Positions 56,148-64,000 of a stretch of DNA of 64,000 bases are shown piece by piece. The notes under the pieces are model-generated. The model made no database searches, had not been told where the DNA came from, and was given only the letters and a program-made list of their open reading frames with translations. Position numbers and translations under genes: made by a program. Origin of the DNA: Mycolicibacterium tusciae (GTDB lineage: Bacteria > Actinomycetota > Actinomycetes > Mycobacteriales > Mycobacteriaceae). The stretch covers positions 585,124-649,123 of the forward strand of contig NZ_MVIM01000001.1 of the NCBI RefSeq assembly GCF_002086795.1. Reading direction: 5' to 3'. Positions within the stretch are counted from its first letter, which is position 1, and each line of letters starts with the position of its first letter.

Positions 56148-58189
56148 CGCGCCTCATCGTCGGTGACGAAGCCGTTCACGCGCGCGAGTTCCTCACTGGC
56201 AAACCAGATTTCGGCGCTGGCGTCGTCATACAACGGACTGCCGGGTGTCCAATACACACCAGTCTTGGTGTTCGCCTTGACGGGGTAGCCCTCTGGCGCC
56301 TCGTTTGAATCGTCGAGCGGCACCAGGAACGCAACGCGCTGCGTGGGCGGTTCGTCGTCGACCTCGATCCGGGCATGGCGTCCGGTATCGATGAGGGGGT
56401 CGCGCTTGACGGCGGCGGCCGCCGCCGCGGCCGCCAAAGCCGCGTCGGGGGGGGGAATAAGAGTGGGGGGCGGGTGGCCCGCGGCCGGGTGGTCGGCGTG
56501 ATAGTGGGGGGGGGCTTGGGCGGCCGGGGGGGCGGGGTTGTCCTCGGCGTCCTCGGCGTCGTGTGCGGTCTCCTCAACGCTCGATGCCGACGAGGGCGCA
56601 CCCCAAAGGTCTTCCTCCTCGGGCACGACCTCCGGTGTCATATCCTCGCCCCGGCGCGGTAGTGAGCTCAATCCCCCGCCGGCGTAGCGATCGCCGAACA
56701 TCGCCGCAGCGTATTCGTCGTCGGTGGACACCCGATCCGGAGCGGCCGCGGTGCTGTACGCGGCATCGGCGTCGCCGCTGAACCGGATGTCCTGCATCGC
56801 AAGAGATTCGTCGGGCGCAAAGGGGTCGGTCTTGTTGCGGCGCCGCAGCGCGATCGCGAGCACAACGGCTCCGATCACTGCCACCAACGGCACGAGCGCC
56901 AGCAGCCACCACACGTTCGGTTTCAACCACTTGTTGGTGTCGTCCGAGTCTGACGCCTGCGGGCTGCCCGGCGCCTCGGGCGCCGGCTGCTGGCCCGGCA
57001 CCTCGAGTCCGGCCAATTCGGCGGCCAGATTGGCCGGTTCGGTGCTGAAGCTGTTTTTCGCTCGGTCCCATGAGATGACACCACCGGTGAAGCGCTGCGT
57101 GACGACGTCGCCAGCCTCCGTCTGGTCGGCCATCGGCGCGCCCAGCTCGCCCTTGGCCCCGCCGAGCCGGTCCCAGGCTGCCGCCATCGCACCCCGCACG
57201 ATCACCGCACCGTGATCCGGCGTCCAGAAGATGACCGGCTTGTCCTCGGCTGCGAAGCTGGACATGCGGCTGGCAGTGGGCAGGCCGCCGTCCACCTCGC
57301 TGGTGAGCGGGAACCCGAGATCGCCTTCGGGCCCGCCGACGCTCTCGTACTTGGCCAGCACCTGTCCGGTCACGACGTTCGCACCGGTGGCAGGCGCATA
57401 GAAGATCGCGCCACCGGCGAAGTTCTGTCTCAGTCCGTCCTTGCCGACCGGGTAGGGCGCTCCGTCGGCGGCGCCCAGCGGCCCCAGCGGCCCTCCGGCG
57501 GCGCGCCGGGCGGCATTGATAGCCGCGGTCGGATCCTGGGGAAACTGCAGGTCACCCAACTGGGCGGCAAGTTCCGGCGGCACGGTGGTGAAGGTCTTCT
57601 TGCGAATGTCATATGTCAGTTCGCCGCCGGTGAACTTCTGCGAGACGACGTCGCCCTTGTAGGCCTCGTCCTCCGCTGGTACGCCGAGTGTGCCCGACGA
57701 ACCACCGAGCTTGTCCCACGCGGCGTTGATCGGCCCACGGACTACGCGTGCGCCGGTCGCGGGTGTGAAGAAGATGACCGGCTTGTCCGTCGCGCTGAAC
57801 GTGACGTTTCGACTGTCCGGCGCCCGCCCGGGCCCCTCATCGATGGTAGGGAAACCCAGATCGCTATCGGCTGGGCCGCCGAGCGACTCGTACTTCTCCA
57901 GAATGGCACCTTGTACGAAGTGTGCGCCGGTCGCAGGCGTGAAGAACATCTTGCCGCCAGCGAAGTTCTGGCCGAAACCGGGGCCGGCCGGGTAGACGTC
58001 GCCGTTTTTGGGTCCTAGCGTGCCGCCGTCACCGCCGCTGGCCTGCCACGCCGCGGTTATCGCTGCGTTCGCGTCGGCATCCGGTTGCGCCGCCGTGATC
58101 GGTGCCAACAAGACAGCCATCGACAATGTCAGCAAACTGATTCCGAGCCGATTACGCACCACGCGGCGCCGACTCTGCTGCCCGCTCAT
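56144..58189 (-). CDS. LGFP-repeat cell-envelope protein with one transmembrane helix
   Basis: A 681-residue exported protein (Rv2721c-like by position). A signal peptide (residues 12-34) is followed by six LGFP-type repeats in two duplicated blocks of three (about 40-205 and 220-385), such as [18 protein letters not shown] and LGFPTIDE; such repeats bind cell-wall glycolipid or peptidoglycan. A transmembrane helix lies at about 426-449. The cytoplasmic tail is acidic, then Pro/Ala-rich, and ends in a conserved [12 protein letters not shown]...EIWFASEE module. The ATG at 58189 has the GGGAGGG ribosome site. Two G9 tracts interrupt the tail region. Confidence 0.88.
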   Translation of the reverse strand: MSGQQSRRRVVRNRLGISLLTLSMAVLLAPITAAQPDADANAAITAAWQASGGDGGTLGPKNGDVYPAGPGFGQNFAGGKMFFTPATGAHFVQGAILEKYESLGGPADSDLGFPTIDEGPGRAPDSRNVTFSATDKPVIFFTPATGARVVRGPINAAWDKLGGSSGTLGVPAEDEAYKGDVVSQKFTGGELTYDIRKKTFTTVPPELAAQLGDLQFPQDPTAAINAARRAAGGPLGPLGAADGAPYPVGKDGLRQNFAGGAIFYAPATGANVVTGQVLAKYESVGGPEGDLGFPLTSEVDGGLPTASRMSSFAAEDKPVIFWTPDHGAVIVRGAMAAAWDRLGGAKGELGAPMADQTEAGDVVTQRFTGGVISWDRAKNSFSTEPANLAAELAGLEVPGQQPAPEAPGSPQASDSDDTNKWLKPNVWWLLALVPLVAVIGAVVLAIALRRRNKTDPFAPDESLAMQDIRFSGDADAAYSTAAAPDRVSTDDEYAAAMFGDRYAGGGLSSLPRRGEDMTPEVVPEEEDLWGAPSSASSVEETAHDAEDAEDNPAPPAAQAPPHYHADHPAAGHPPPTLIPPPDAALAAAAAAAAVKRDPLIDTGRHARIEVDDEPPTQRVAFLVPLDDSNEAPEGYPVKANTKTGVYWTPGSPLYDDASAEIWFASEELARVNGFVTDDEAR
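56447..56455 (-). repeat. G9 homopolymer in the LGFP gene
   Basis: Nine G on the plus strand, read as CCC codons (three prolines) in the coding strand, near the poly-Ala part of the tail. A change of one base here would truncate or alter the C-terminal module. Confidence 0.9.
56506..56514 (-). repeat. Second G9 homopolymer in the LGFP gene
   Basis: A second run of nine G, 50 bases from the first, again encoding Pro on the minus strand. The frame is intact as given. Confidence 0.9.
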
Positions 58190-58678
58190 TGACCCTCCCA
58201 CAGTCGGCGCAAATTCCATGAAACGTATCGCGCCCGTCAACTGTCCGTCAGAAGACGTTAATAACCAAAGAACACACGCAAACTCTGAGAGAGAAAATAC
58301 CCCGGCTATGTGCAAAATCTTCGGATCTTGCCCAGCGAAGCGCCGAATCGAATTGCCAGGGGTCAGATGCGACGACTTTCGAGTGAACTGCCGCCCCGGC
58401 ACAGATCTATTCGGCGTTAAACACCTCGCCGCTTCAAAGGACTCGGCGATTGTCATTCGCATCGCGATGGGCTGCGCGAGCATTGGTGGCCCCATCGGAT
58501 GACGAAATGCCTTGCGTTCCTTGGTGTACTGCGGCGGAAAGCTGACGCTTCGATTCCAATTTGCTGCAGGGCACTGCCGTTCGGACGGCATGTGACGTTA
58601 GCCACGGTGCGGCAGTAAGGGTTTAGCAAACCCGCGTTTGCGGGCATTCATGGTCCACCTATCAAGGAGGACAGCGAA
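58190..58678. other. 489-base intergenic region between LGFP gene and csbD
   Basis: I see no protein gene here: open frames on both strands are short and without family character. Base composition is less GC-rich than the neighbours in the LGFP-proximal 130 bases, as expected for a promoter of the minus-strand LGFP gene. A small hairpin TGCCGT-TCGG-ACGGCA lies near 58574. The csbD promoter and ribosome-binding site occupy the last 60 bases. Confidence 0.6.
58621..58647 (+). promoter_or_regulatory. Candidate SigF/SigB-type stress promoter of csbD
   Basis: GTTT at 58621 is followed 17 bases later by GGGCAT (58642-58647), close to the mycobacterial SigF pattern GTTT-N15-17-GGGTAT. The csbD start codon is 32 bases downstream. 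A GCAAAC-CCGC-GTTTGC hairpin lies in the spacer. Confidence 0.5.
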
Positions 58679-58918
58679 ATGTCGGACAAGAACAGCGGCC
58701 CCGAAGAAGCCGTCAAGGGCGTCGTCGAGGGCGTGAAGGGCAAGGTCAAAGAGGTTGCAGGCGCAGTCGCCGGACGCGATGACCTGTACCGCGAAGGCCA
58801 GGCTCAGCAGGACAAGGCCGATGCGCAGCGCAACGCCGCACAGAAGGAAGCGGAGGCCGAAGGTGCTCGTGCCGCGGCCAAGACTGCCGAGGAGCGTCAG
58901 AAGGCCGAGCAGAACTAG
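58679..58918 (+). CDS. CsbD-family stress protein
   Basis: A 79-residue, highly charged, helical protein with the CsbD core GPEEAVKGVVEGVKGKVKEVAGAVAGRDDL, followed by a Lys/Ala/Glu/Gln-rich tail. CsbD-like proteins are induced by general stress sigma factors in many bacteria; their function is unclear. The ATG has an AAGGAGG ribosome-binding site. The gene is a single unit between a stress-type promoter and an intrinsic terminator. Confidence 0.9.
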   Translation: MSDKNSGPEEAVKGVVEGVKGKVKEVAGAVAGRDDLYREGQAQQDKADAQRNAAQKEAEAEGARAAAKTAEERQKAEQN

Positions 58919-58932
58919 CTCACCCGAAGCCG

Positions 58933-58969
58933 AAAAGGTCCCCGAATCCCATGGGTTCGGGGGCTTTTT
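58933..58969 (+). terminator. Intrinsic terminator of csbD
   Basis: AAAAG...CCCCGAA and TTCGGGG...CTTTTT form a long stem with CCCATGGG at the top, followed directly by a T-run. This is a textbook Rho-independent terminator, unusual in mycobacteria. Confidence 0.88.
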
Positions 58970-59106
58970 GGCTTGTCAGGCCGGTGCGGTGAGCAATTCG
59001 GCCGCGCGATCCCCAATCAAAATGCGAATGTCGCTGCAGGACACAGCAATACAAGACGATTCACAGGGTCGGACGCCTCAGCGCGTGATGGGACGATGAT
59101 CGTGTA

Positions 59107-60522
59107 CTAGAACGTTGAGTATTCGCTCAACGTGGCCGCCAACGGAATCGGCACGCGCGCCTTGATCCTCGTGCCGTCGGCGGTGTGCTCGGTGGCATCG
59201 ATGCGACCATCGGCATGCACCTTGTTGACCAGATCGCCACGGTCATAGGGAATCGTCACATCCACGACCGTGTCCGTCGGAGCGATGAGTTCGGCCATCC
59301 GCTGCTGCAGTCGCCCCAGACCGTCACCCGTGTGCGCGGAGACGAACACCGCATCCGGGAGGGCCCGCCGAAGCTGCGCCAGCGCGAGGTCGTCTGCTGC
59401 GTCGATCTTGTTGACCACCACCAGCTCTGGGACCGGTTTGCTGTCATGGTCGGTGACCACCTCGTTGACCACTTGGCGCACCGCATTGATCTGCGCCAGC
59501 GGGCTGACATCGGAGCCGTCGACGACATGCACGAGCAGGTCGGCGTCGACGACCTCCTCCAGAGTGGACCGAAACGCCTCGACCAACTGGGTCGGCAGGT
59601 GCCGGACGAACCCCACCGTGTCGGTCAGGACGAAGGGCCTGCCGTCGGCGAATTCCCCACGGCGCGTTGTCGGTTCGAGCGTGGCGAACAACGCGTTTTC
59701 CACGAGGACGCCGGCGCCGGTGAGTGCGTTGAGAAGACTCGACTTGCCCGCGTTGGTGTAGCCGACGATCGCGATGGACGCCACGTCGCTGGCCAACCGG
59801 CGGCTGCGCTGGGTGTCGCGGATCTTCTTCATGTCCTTGATTTCGCGGCGCAGCTTGGACATTCGCTCGCGGATGCGCCTGCGGTCCGTTTCGATTTTCG
59901 TCTCGCCGGGCCCGCGGGTACCCACACCGCCACCGGCTCCGCCGGCCCGGCCACCGGCCTGCCGAGACATCGACTCACCCCAGCCGCGCAGCCGGGGCAG
60001 CATGTACTCCATCTGCGCGTACGCCACCTGCGCTTTGCCTTCGCGGCTCGTGGCGTGCTGGGCGAAGATGTCGAGGATCAGCGCGGTCCGGTCGATCACC
60101 TTGACCTTGACGGCCTTCTCCAGCGCGTTGAGCTGCGCAGGACTCAGCTCTCCGTCGCAGATCACCGTGTCGGCCCCGGTCGCAAGCACCACTTCACGCA
60201 GTTCGGCCGCCTTGCCCGAGCCGATGTACGTGGACGGGTCCGGCTTGTCGCGACGCTGCACGAGACCTTCGAGGACCTCTGAGCCGGCGGTCTCGGCGAG
60301 CGCGGCCAGCTCGGCCATGCTGGCGTCGACGTCCGCGGCGCTGCCCTCGGTCCACACGCCGACCAGCACGACGCGTTCCAGCCGAAGCTGGCGGTACTCG
60401 ACCTCGGAGACGTCGGAGAGTTCGGTCGACAAACCCGCCACGCGGCGCAGCGCCGCGCGGTCTTCGAGGGCGAGCTCACCCGCGCTGGGTGTCTCGTTGA
60501 CTGGGAATTTGGGATACGTCAT
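59107..60522 (-). CDS. hflX: Ribosome-associated GTPase HflX
   Basis: GTPase that splits stalled or stress-damaged ribosomes, 471 residues. The N-terminal HflX domain includes DKPDPSTYIGSGKAAEL and a long helical linker with a glycine-rich GGRAGGAGGGVGTRGPGE turn. G-domain motifs are G1 GYTNAGKSS, G3 DTVGFVRHLP and G4 NKID. The start ATG at 60522 is used; the frame extends 14 codons upstream without similarity. It follows dapF by 45 bases on the same strand. Confidence 0.93.
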   Translation of the reverse strand: MTYPKFPVNETPSAGELALEDRAALRRVAGLSTELSDVSEVEYRQLRLERVVLVGVWTEGSAADVDASMAELAALAETAGSEVLEGLVQRRDKPDPSTYIGSGKAAELREVVLATGADTVICDGELSPAQLNALEKAVKVKVIDRTALILDIFAQHATSREGKAQVAYAQMEYMLPRLRGWGESMSRQAGGRAGGAGGGVGTRGPGETKIETDRRRIRERMSKLRREIKDMKKIRDTQRSRRLASDVASIAIVGYTNAGKSSLLNALTGAGVLVENALFATLEPTTRRGEFADGRPFVLTDTVGFVRHLPTQLVEAFRSTLEEVVDADLLVHVVDGSDVSPLAQINAVRQVVNEVVTDHDSKPVPELVVVNKIDAADDLALAQLRRALPDAVFVSAHTGDGLGRLQQRMAELIAPTDTVVDVTIPYDRGDLVNKVHADGRIDATEHTADGTRIKARVPIPLAATLSEYSTF

Positions 60523-60567
60523 AAGCGAATACAGACTGGCACGGCCAGTGCCGCCGATGCACATGAA

Positions 60568-61440
60568 TTAACGCTGGGCGGCACGCCACCATTCCTCGGA
60601 TAGTTCGCCGTCGGCAACCAGGACGGACGGGCCGCGGAGGTAGCTGGACGCGTCGGTGATCGTCACGGTGACGGCGCCGCCGGTGACGTGTACCCGCAGT
60701 GTGCCGGTGCCCGCACCTCCGTACGCCAGCGCCGCGACGGCTGCGGCGACGGTTCCGGTGCCACAGGACCGCGTCTCGCCGACACCACGCTCGTGCACCC
60801 GCATGGACACGGCCCCGTCCACCGGAGCCGTCAGCACCTCGATGTTGACTCCTTCGGGAAATTGCGCGCGGTCGAACGACACCGGCGCCGCGACGTCCAG
60901 CGCCGCCAGTTCGCCGAACGTCATGACGGGGTCGACGCACGCCAGATGCGGATTGCCCACATCGATCGCCAGCCCTGCGAACGGTCTGCCGCCCACGATC
61001 GCTTCGCCGATACCCAGTTGGTTGGTCTTGCCCATCTCGACGGTGACGTCCGCGCCCGTGGCGTCCCAGTCGTGCAGCACGACCGGCCGCGGTCCCGCCA
61101 GCGATCCGACAACGAACTCGTCGCGACTCTCCAGCCCGGAGGCGCGCAGGTAGTGCGCGAACACCCGGACCCCATTGCCGCACATCTGCGCGATCGACCC
61201 GTCGGCGTTGCGGTAGTCCATGTACCAGTCGTCGGGGGCCACACCCTCGGGAATCCGGTCGAAGATGCCCGCCGAATGCGCCGCGGCCGCCCTGGTGACC
61301 CGCAGGACGCCGTCGGCGCCGAGACCCTGGCGGCGGTCGCACAGCGCGGCCACCGCGGCGGCGGGCAGCGTCAATTCGCCGTCGGGGTCGGGCAACACCA
61401 CAAAGTCATTCTGGGTGCCGTGCCCTTTGGCGAACTTCAC
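60568..61440 (-). CDS. dapF: Diaminopimelate epimerase DapF
   Basis: PLP-independent epimerase making meso-diaminopimelate for peptidoglycan and lysine, 290 residues. The two catalytic cysteines are C87 in MCGNGVR and C226 in SCGTGT. The substrate pocket segments GHGTQNDF and FPEGVNIEV are in place. It starts at a GTG (61440), 4 bases behind the miaA stop. The order is miaA-dapF-hflX, as in other actinobacteria. Confidence 0.96.
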   Translation of the reverse strand: MKFAKGHGTQNDFVVLPDPDGELTLPAAAVAALCDRRQGLGADGVLRVTRAAAAHSAGIFDRIPEGVAPDDWYMDYRNADGSIAQMCGNGVRVFAHYLRASGLESRDEFVVGSLAGPRPVVLHDWDATGADVTVEMGKTNQLGIGEAIVGGRPFAGLAIDVGNPHLACVDPVMTFGELAALDVAAPVSFDRAQFPEGVNIEVLTAPVDGAVSMRVHERGVGETRSCGTGTVAAAVAALAYGGAGTGTLRVHVTGGAVTVTITDASSYLRGPSVLVADGELSEEWWRAAQR

Positions 61441-61444
61441 CTGC

Positions 61445-62353
61445 TCAGGATACGTCCCGCCAGATACGCAGCGTTTCCTCGACGGTGCCACCCGCTGCAC
61501 CGTCGAGCCAACTGATGCGGTGGTCGCGACGAAACCACGACCGCTGCCTGCGCACATAACGGCGGGTTCCGACGAACATCGGTTCGCGTGCCGCCGTCCC
61601 GTCGCCGCCGTCATCAAGGTCGGCGATCACCTGGGCGTACCCGAGTGCCCTGGCGGCTGTCACACCGTCGCGCAGGCCGCGGTCCAGAAGTGCGCGGACC
61701 TCATCCACCAGTCCATCGCGGAACATCTTGTCGGTGCGCTGTGTCAGACGTTCATCGAGAAGTGTTGTCTCCCAATCGAGTCCGACAATCACGGTGTCCC
61801 ACCGAGGAGCACCGATCGCCGGGAAGGATGCGGCGAACGGCTGGCCCGTCAACTCGACCACCTCCAGCGCGCGCACGATACGGCGTCCGTCGGTGGGCAG
61901 GATCGACGCGGCAGCGTCGGCGTCCACCCCTGCCAACTCACCGTGCAGGGCGCTGACACCGACCTCGGCGAGGCGTTGCTCGTACTTGGCGCGCACGGCC
62001 GGGTCTGTCGCGGGGAAGGTCCAACCGTCGAGCAGCGATTGGACGTACATCATCGATCCGCCGACGACGACCGGCACCGCGCCACGGTCGGCGATGGCCT
62101 CGATGTCCGCGGCGGCGGCCTGCTGGTAGCGGGCCACGCTCGCGGTTTCGGTCACCTCGAGGACGTCGAGCTGATGATGTGGGATGCCGCGCCGCTCGGC
62201 GACCGGCAGTTTCGCGGTCCCGATGTCCATGCCGCGGTAGAGCTGCATGGCGTCGGCATTCACGATCTCGCCGCCGAGGCGTTCGGCCACCGCCAGCGCA
62301 AGCTCGGATTTTCCGGTGCCGGTCGGGCCGACGATCGCGATCGGTCGCGTCAT
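61445..62353 (-). CDS. miaA: tRNA dimethylallyltransferase MiaA
   Basis: Transfers a dimethylallyl group to A37 of tRNAs reading UNN codons, using DMAPP from the Dxs-initiated MEP pathway. The 302-residue protein has the P-loop [12 protein letters not shown] at the N-terminus and the [15 protein letters not shown] substrate motif. The ATG overlaps the stop of the preceding dioxygenase-fold gene by 4 bases. Confidence 0.96.
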   Translation of the reverse strand: MTRPIAIVGPTGTGKSELALAVAERLGGEIVNADAMQLYRGMDIGTAKLPVAERRGIPHHQLDVLEVTETASVARYQQAAAADIEAIADRGAVPVVVGGSMMYVQSLLDGWTFPATDPAVRAKYEQRLAEVGVSALHGELAGVDADAAASILPTDGRRIVRALEVVELTGQPFAASFPAIGAPRWDTVIVGLDWETTLLDERLTQRTDKMFRDGLVDEVRALLDRGLRDGVTAARALGYAQVIADLDDGGDGTAAREPMFVGTRRYVRRQRSWFRRDHRISWLDGAAGGTVEETLRIWRDVS

Positions 62354-63033
62354 GGAAGCCAGACGCCGGCGAAGTATCCGACTCCGTAGGGCGCGCCACG
62401 GTATAGCTCCTTGACCGACCGCGGCTCGGGCTCGAGTCCGGCCAGCACCTGGTAGGCCACCCGGCCGACGATCGTGGCCGGCAGCCGAGCCAGCGCCGTC
62501 GCATCGCCCGTGGCCAGCGCGTCATCGAGGGCGGCCTGTACGGGGATCGAATCCGGGTCGTAGCCGCCGGGCGCTGGCTGGGTCAGGGTGTTCGCGCCAT
62601 CGGCGACGACGAGAACCCCGACGGGGTCGGCGACTTCGTCGATCTCGGCGCGCAGCCGACGACCGAGATCCAGCGCCGCGTCGGCACCGTGATCGTCGGC
62701 GTAGATCCGCACCTCGGTGGTCGCGTCGGGGTTGACCTGCCCGCGCAGCCAGCCGGCCACCAACGCGCACAGCGGCAGTTCCGTCGGCGCGCCGGAGTCG
62801 TCGGCCGACAACGCGACCCGCACGTCAACGCCGTAGCCGGCGAACGTCCCGGTCTGCGGGGGTGTCACGTCGCCGTCGGCGTGTCCGGCTCCGACGGCGA
62901 TCCACCGTGCGGGCAGTGCCGCCGCAGAGGTGAACACCGCCTCACGCAGGCCGGCCAGCTCGGCAGCGGCGCCCGAGGCCAGTTCGGGCACCATGACGGG
63001 CGCCGACGGGACGATCGCGATGGCGCTCAGCAC
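62350..63033 (-). CDS. Extradiol ring-cleavage dioxygenase class III-like protein
   Basis: A 227-residue protein (Rv2728c-like) with the N-terminal [16 protein letters not shown] of the LigB/MEMO-type fold. Only some of the metal-ligand positions of true dioxygenases are apparent (VGAGHADGD and the DDHGA segment), so catalysis is uncertain. It starts at a GTG and overlaps miaA by 4 bases, linking it to the tRNA/cell-wall operon. Confidence 0.78.
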   Translation of the reverse strand: MLSAIAIVPSAPVMVPELASGAAAELAGLREAVFTSAAALPARWIAVGAGHADGDVTPPQTGTFAGYGVDVRVALSADDSGAPTELPLCALVAGWLRGQVNPDATTEVRIYADDHGADAALDLGRRLRAEIDEVADPVGVLVVADGANTLTQPAPGGYDPDSIPVQAALDDALATGDATALARLPATIVGRVAYQVLAGLEPEPRSVKELYRGAPYGVGYFAGVWLP

Positions 63034-63042
63034 GTGACCACG

Positions 63043-63918
63043 CTAATGCCGCGTCGCACGCTGCCCTGCGTCGGCCGCTTCGCCGCGGGCGAGCGCACCG
63101 GTCGCGACGACCATCACCGCGAAGGCGGCGATCAGGGTGAACCAGCCCGCATCTCCCGGGCGCAGCGACTCGCCGAGGATCACCACGCCAAGGGCCGACG
63201 CCACCACCGGCTCGGTGACGGTCATAGTCGGCAATGACGCCGTCAGCGAGCCCGCCCGAAAGGAGAACTGCTGCCACGCGGTGCCCGCGACCGCGACAAT
63301 GGCCCACGCATAAAGCTCCGGTGTGCTCAGCAGCGCCAGAAGCCCGTCATCGAGCCGATCCACCACGCCCTTGGTCAGTACCGCGAACACGCCCCACAAC
63401 GCGCCGGACACCACCGCCAACAGCACGGCACTGATCGGCCCCTCGAGCATGCTGCCGGCGATCACGCACAGCACCAGCACCGGCCCGAGCACCGCGACCA
63501 CCGCTCCCCAGGTTTCGAACGAGGCGCGGGAATGGCCCGCGGTCGGATTGCCGACGGTGACGATGACCGCGACCGAGGCGGCCAGCAGCGCCGCCCACGT
63601 CCACTCCCACCTCGTCACCCGGCGGTGTGACAGCCGCGCGTTGATCGGCAGGGCGAACAGCAGCGAGGTCACCAGCACCGCCTGCACCAGCAGCACGGAA
63701 CCGAGGCCCAGCGCCGCGGCCTGCAACGTGAAGCCGACCGCCGCGACCAGGCTGCCCAGCCACCACCGACGATCGCGCAACAACTGCAGAAACAGTGCCG
63801 CGTGACTGACCTGCTCGTCGGTCACCTCGTGCGCCTGACGTTGGTGCATGACGTCGCCGATCGCGATGAACAGGGCAGCGCCGAGGGCCAGCAGGACGGC
63901 GAAATCCGCCTTGACCAT
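63043..63918 (-). CDS. DMT/EamA-superfamily transporter-like membrane protein
   Basis: A 291-residue protein with about nine or ten hydrophobic helices (from FAVLLALGAALFIAIGDVMHQRQAHEV), matching actinobacterial DMT/EamA-like permeases (Rv2729c-like). Two repeated halves are suggested by the later VTEPVVASALGVVILGESL block. The substrate is unknown. The ATG at 63918 is preceded by the AGGAGC site. It ends 9 bases before the dioxygenase-fold gene, so all genes down to hflX may be one transcript. Confidence 0.85.
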   Translation of the reverse strand: MVKADFAVLLALGAALFIAIGDVMHQRQAHEVTDEQVSHAALFLQLLRDRRWWLGSLVAAVGFTLQAAALGLGSVLLVQAVLVTSLLFALPINARLSHRRVTRWEWTWAALLAASVAVIVTVGNPTAGHSRASFETWGAVVAVLGPVLVLCVIAGSMLEGPISAVLLAVVSGALWGVFAVLTKGVVDRLDDGLLALLSTPELYAWAIVAVAGTAWQQFSFRAGSLTASLPTMTVTEPVVASALGVVILGESLRPGDAGWFTLIAAFAVMVVATGALARGEAADAGQRATRH

Positions 63919-64000
63919 CGGGCTCCTTAAGTTCGTAGGTGCAGTTACTTCGTGTTGTTACGTTGTGCTGTGACCCGGGTGGGCCGGGTGAGGCTGCATC

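Noticed and set aside
58008..58502. An open frame running from the LGFP gene into the intergenic region on the plus strand
   Set aside because: Its first part is antisense to the LGFP signal region and the remainder has no start, ribosome site or domain.

Overview
The window is high-GC actinobacterial DNA and reads as a chromosomal segment of a Mycobacterium-like organism (probably the environmental, Mycolicibacterium type). Diagnostic evidence: sigA and sigB about 6 kb apart with ideR directly behind sigB; the divergent pair chiZ-lexA next to nrdR; the set OB-fold/DUF3159/DUF3710/dut/DUF3093/DUF4193/cei/suhB/ppgK/sigA; and hemE-hemY-chdC. Gene order follows, from memory, the M. tuberculosis block around Rv2674-Rv2729, with extra genes inserted. 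GTG starts and 4-bp ATGA overlaps are common.

Layout. 1-5.4 kb: 3' part of a very large gene whose product ends in six 275-residue units, each made of two NTF2/SnoaL-like halves. 5.4-13 kb: msrB, a small secreted protein, NAD-malic enzyme, chdC-hemY-hemE (coproporphyrin haem branch), DUF3000 and an RNase D-like nuclease. 13-25.2 kb: mixed region with an alpha/beta hydrolase, a PhoD-like phosphatase, dxs, nhaA, a two-gene ABC exporter whose permease is frameshifted in a G8 tract, a second three-gene ABC exporter (Rv2686c-Rv2688c type), a MarR-like regulator and an SRPBCC protein. A 17-bp motif recurs at three promoters of this region. 25.3-31.5 kb: TrmA-like RNA methyltransferase, a KimA/APC-type permease divergent from two TrkA-type K+ gating proteins (ceoB, ceoC), and an MFS exporter. 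31.5-39.9 kb: conserved mycobacterial core ending in sigA. 39.9-44 kb: a Mop-type HTH regulator with modA but no modBC, an O-methyltransferase, a membrane protein, Rid and DUF952. 44-49.7 kb: small zinc-ribbon proteins, BrkB, sigB, ideR, DUF4192 and a lipoprotein. 49.8-64 kb: sthA, PAC2 protein, hydrolase, PhzF, nrdR, chiZ, lexA, an LGFP cell-envelope protein with two G9 tracts, csbD, hflX, dapF, miaA, a dioxygenase-fold protein and a DMT transporter.

How it works together. The backbone is regulation and stress response: the principal sigma factors, iron (IdeR), SOS (LexA/ChiZ), dNTP supply (NrdR, Dut), redox (SthA, MsrB, malic enzyme) and K+ balance. Sites readable in the sequence support this: an ECF (SigE/SigH-type) promoter ahead of sigB, a second one ahead of the PAC2 gene, LexA boxes between chiZ and lexA, and a perfect CRP-type palindrome ahead of cei. 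I saw no rRNA, tRNA, CRISPR array, insertion sequence or prophage. All functional statements come from reading motifs by eye; no search was run.
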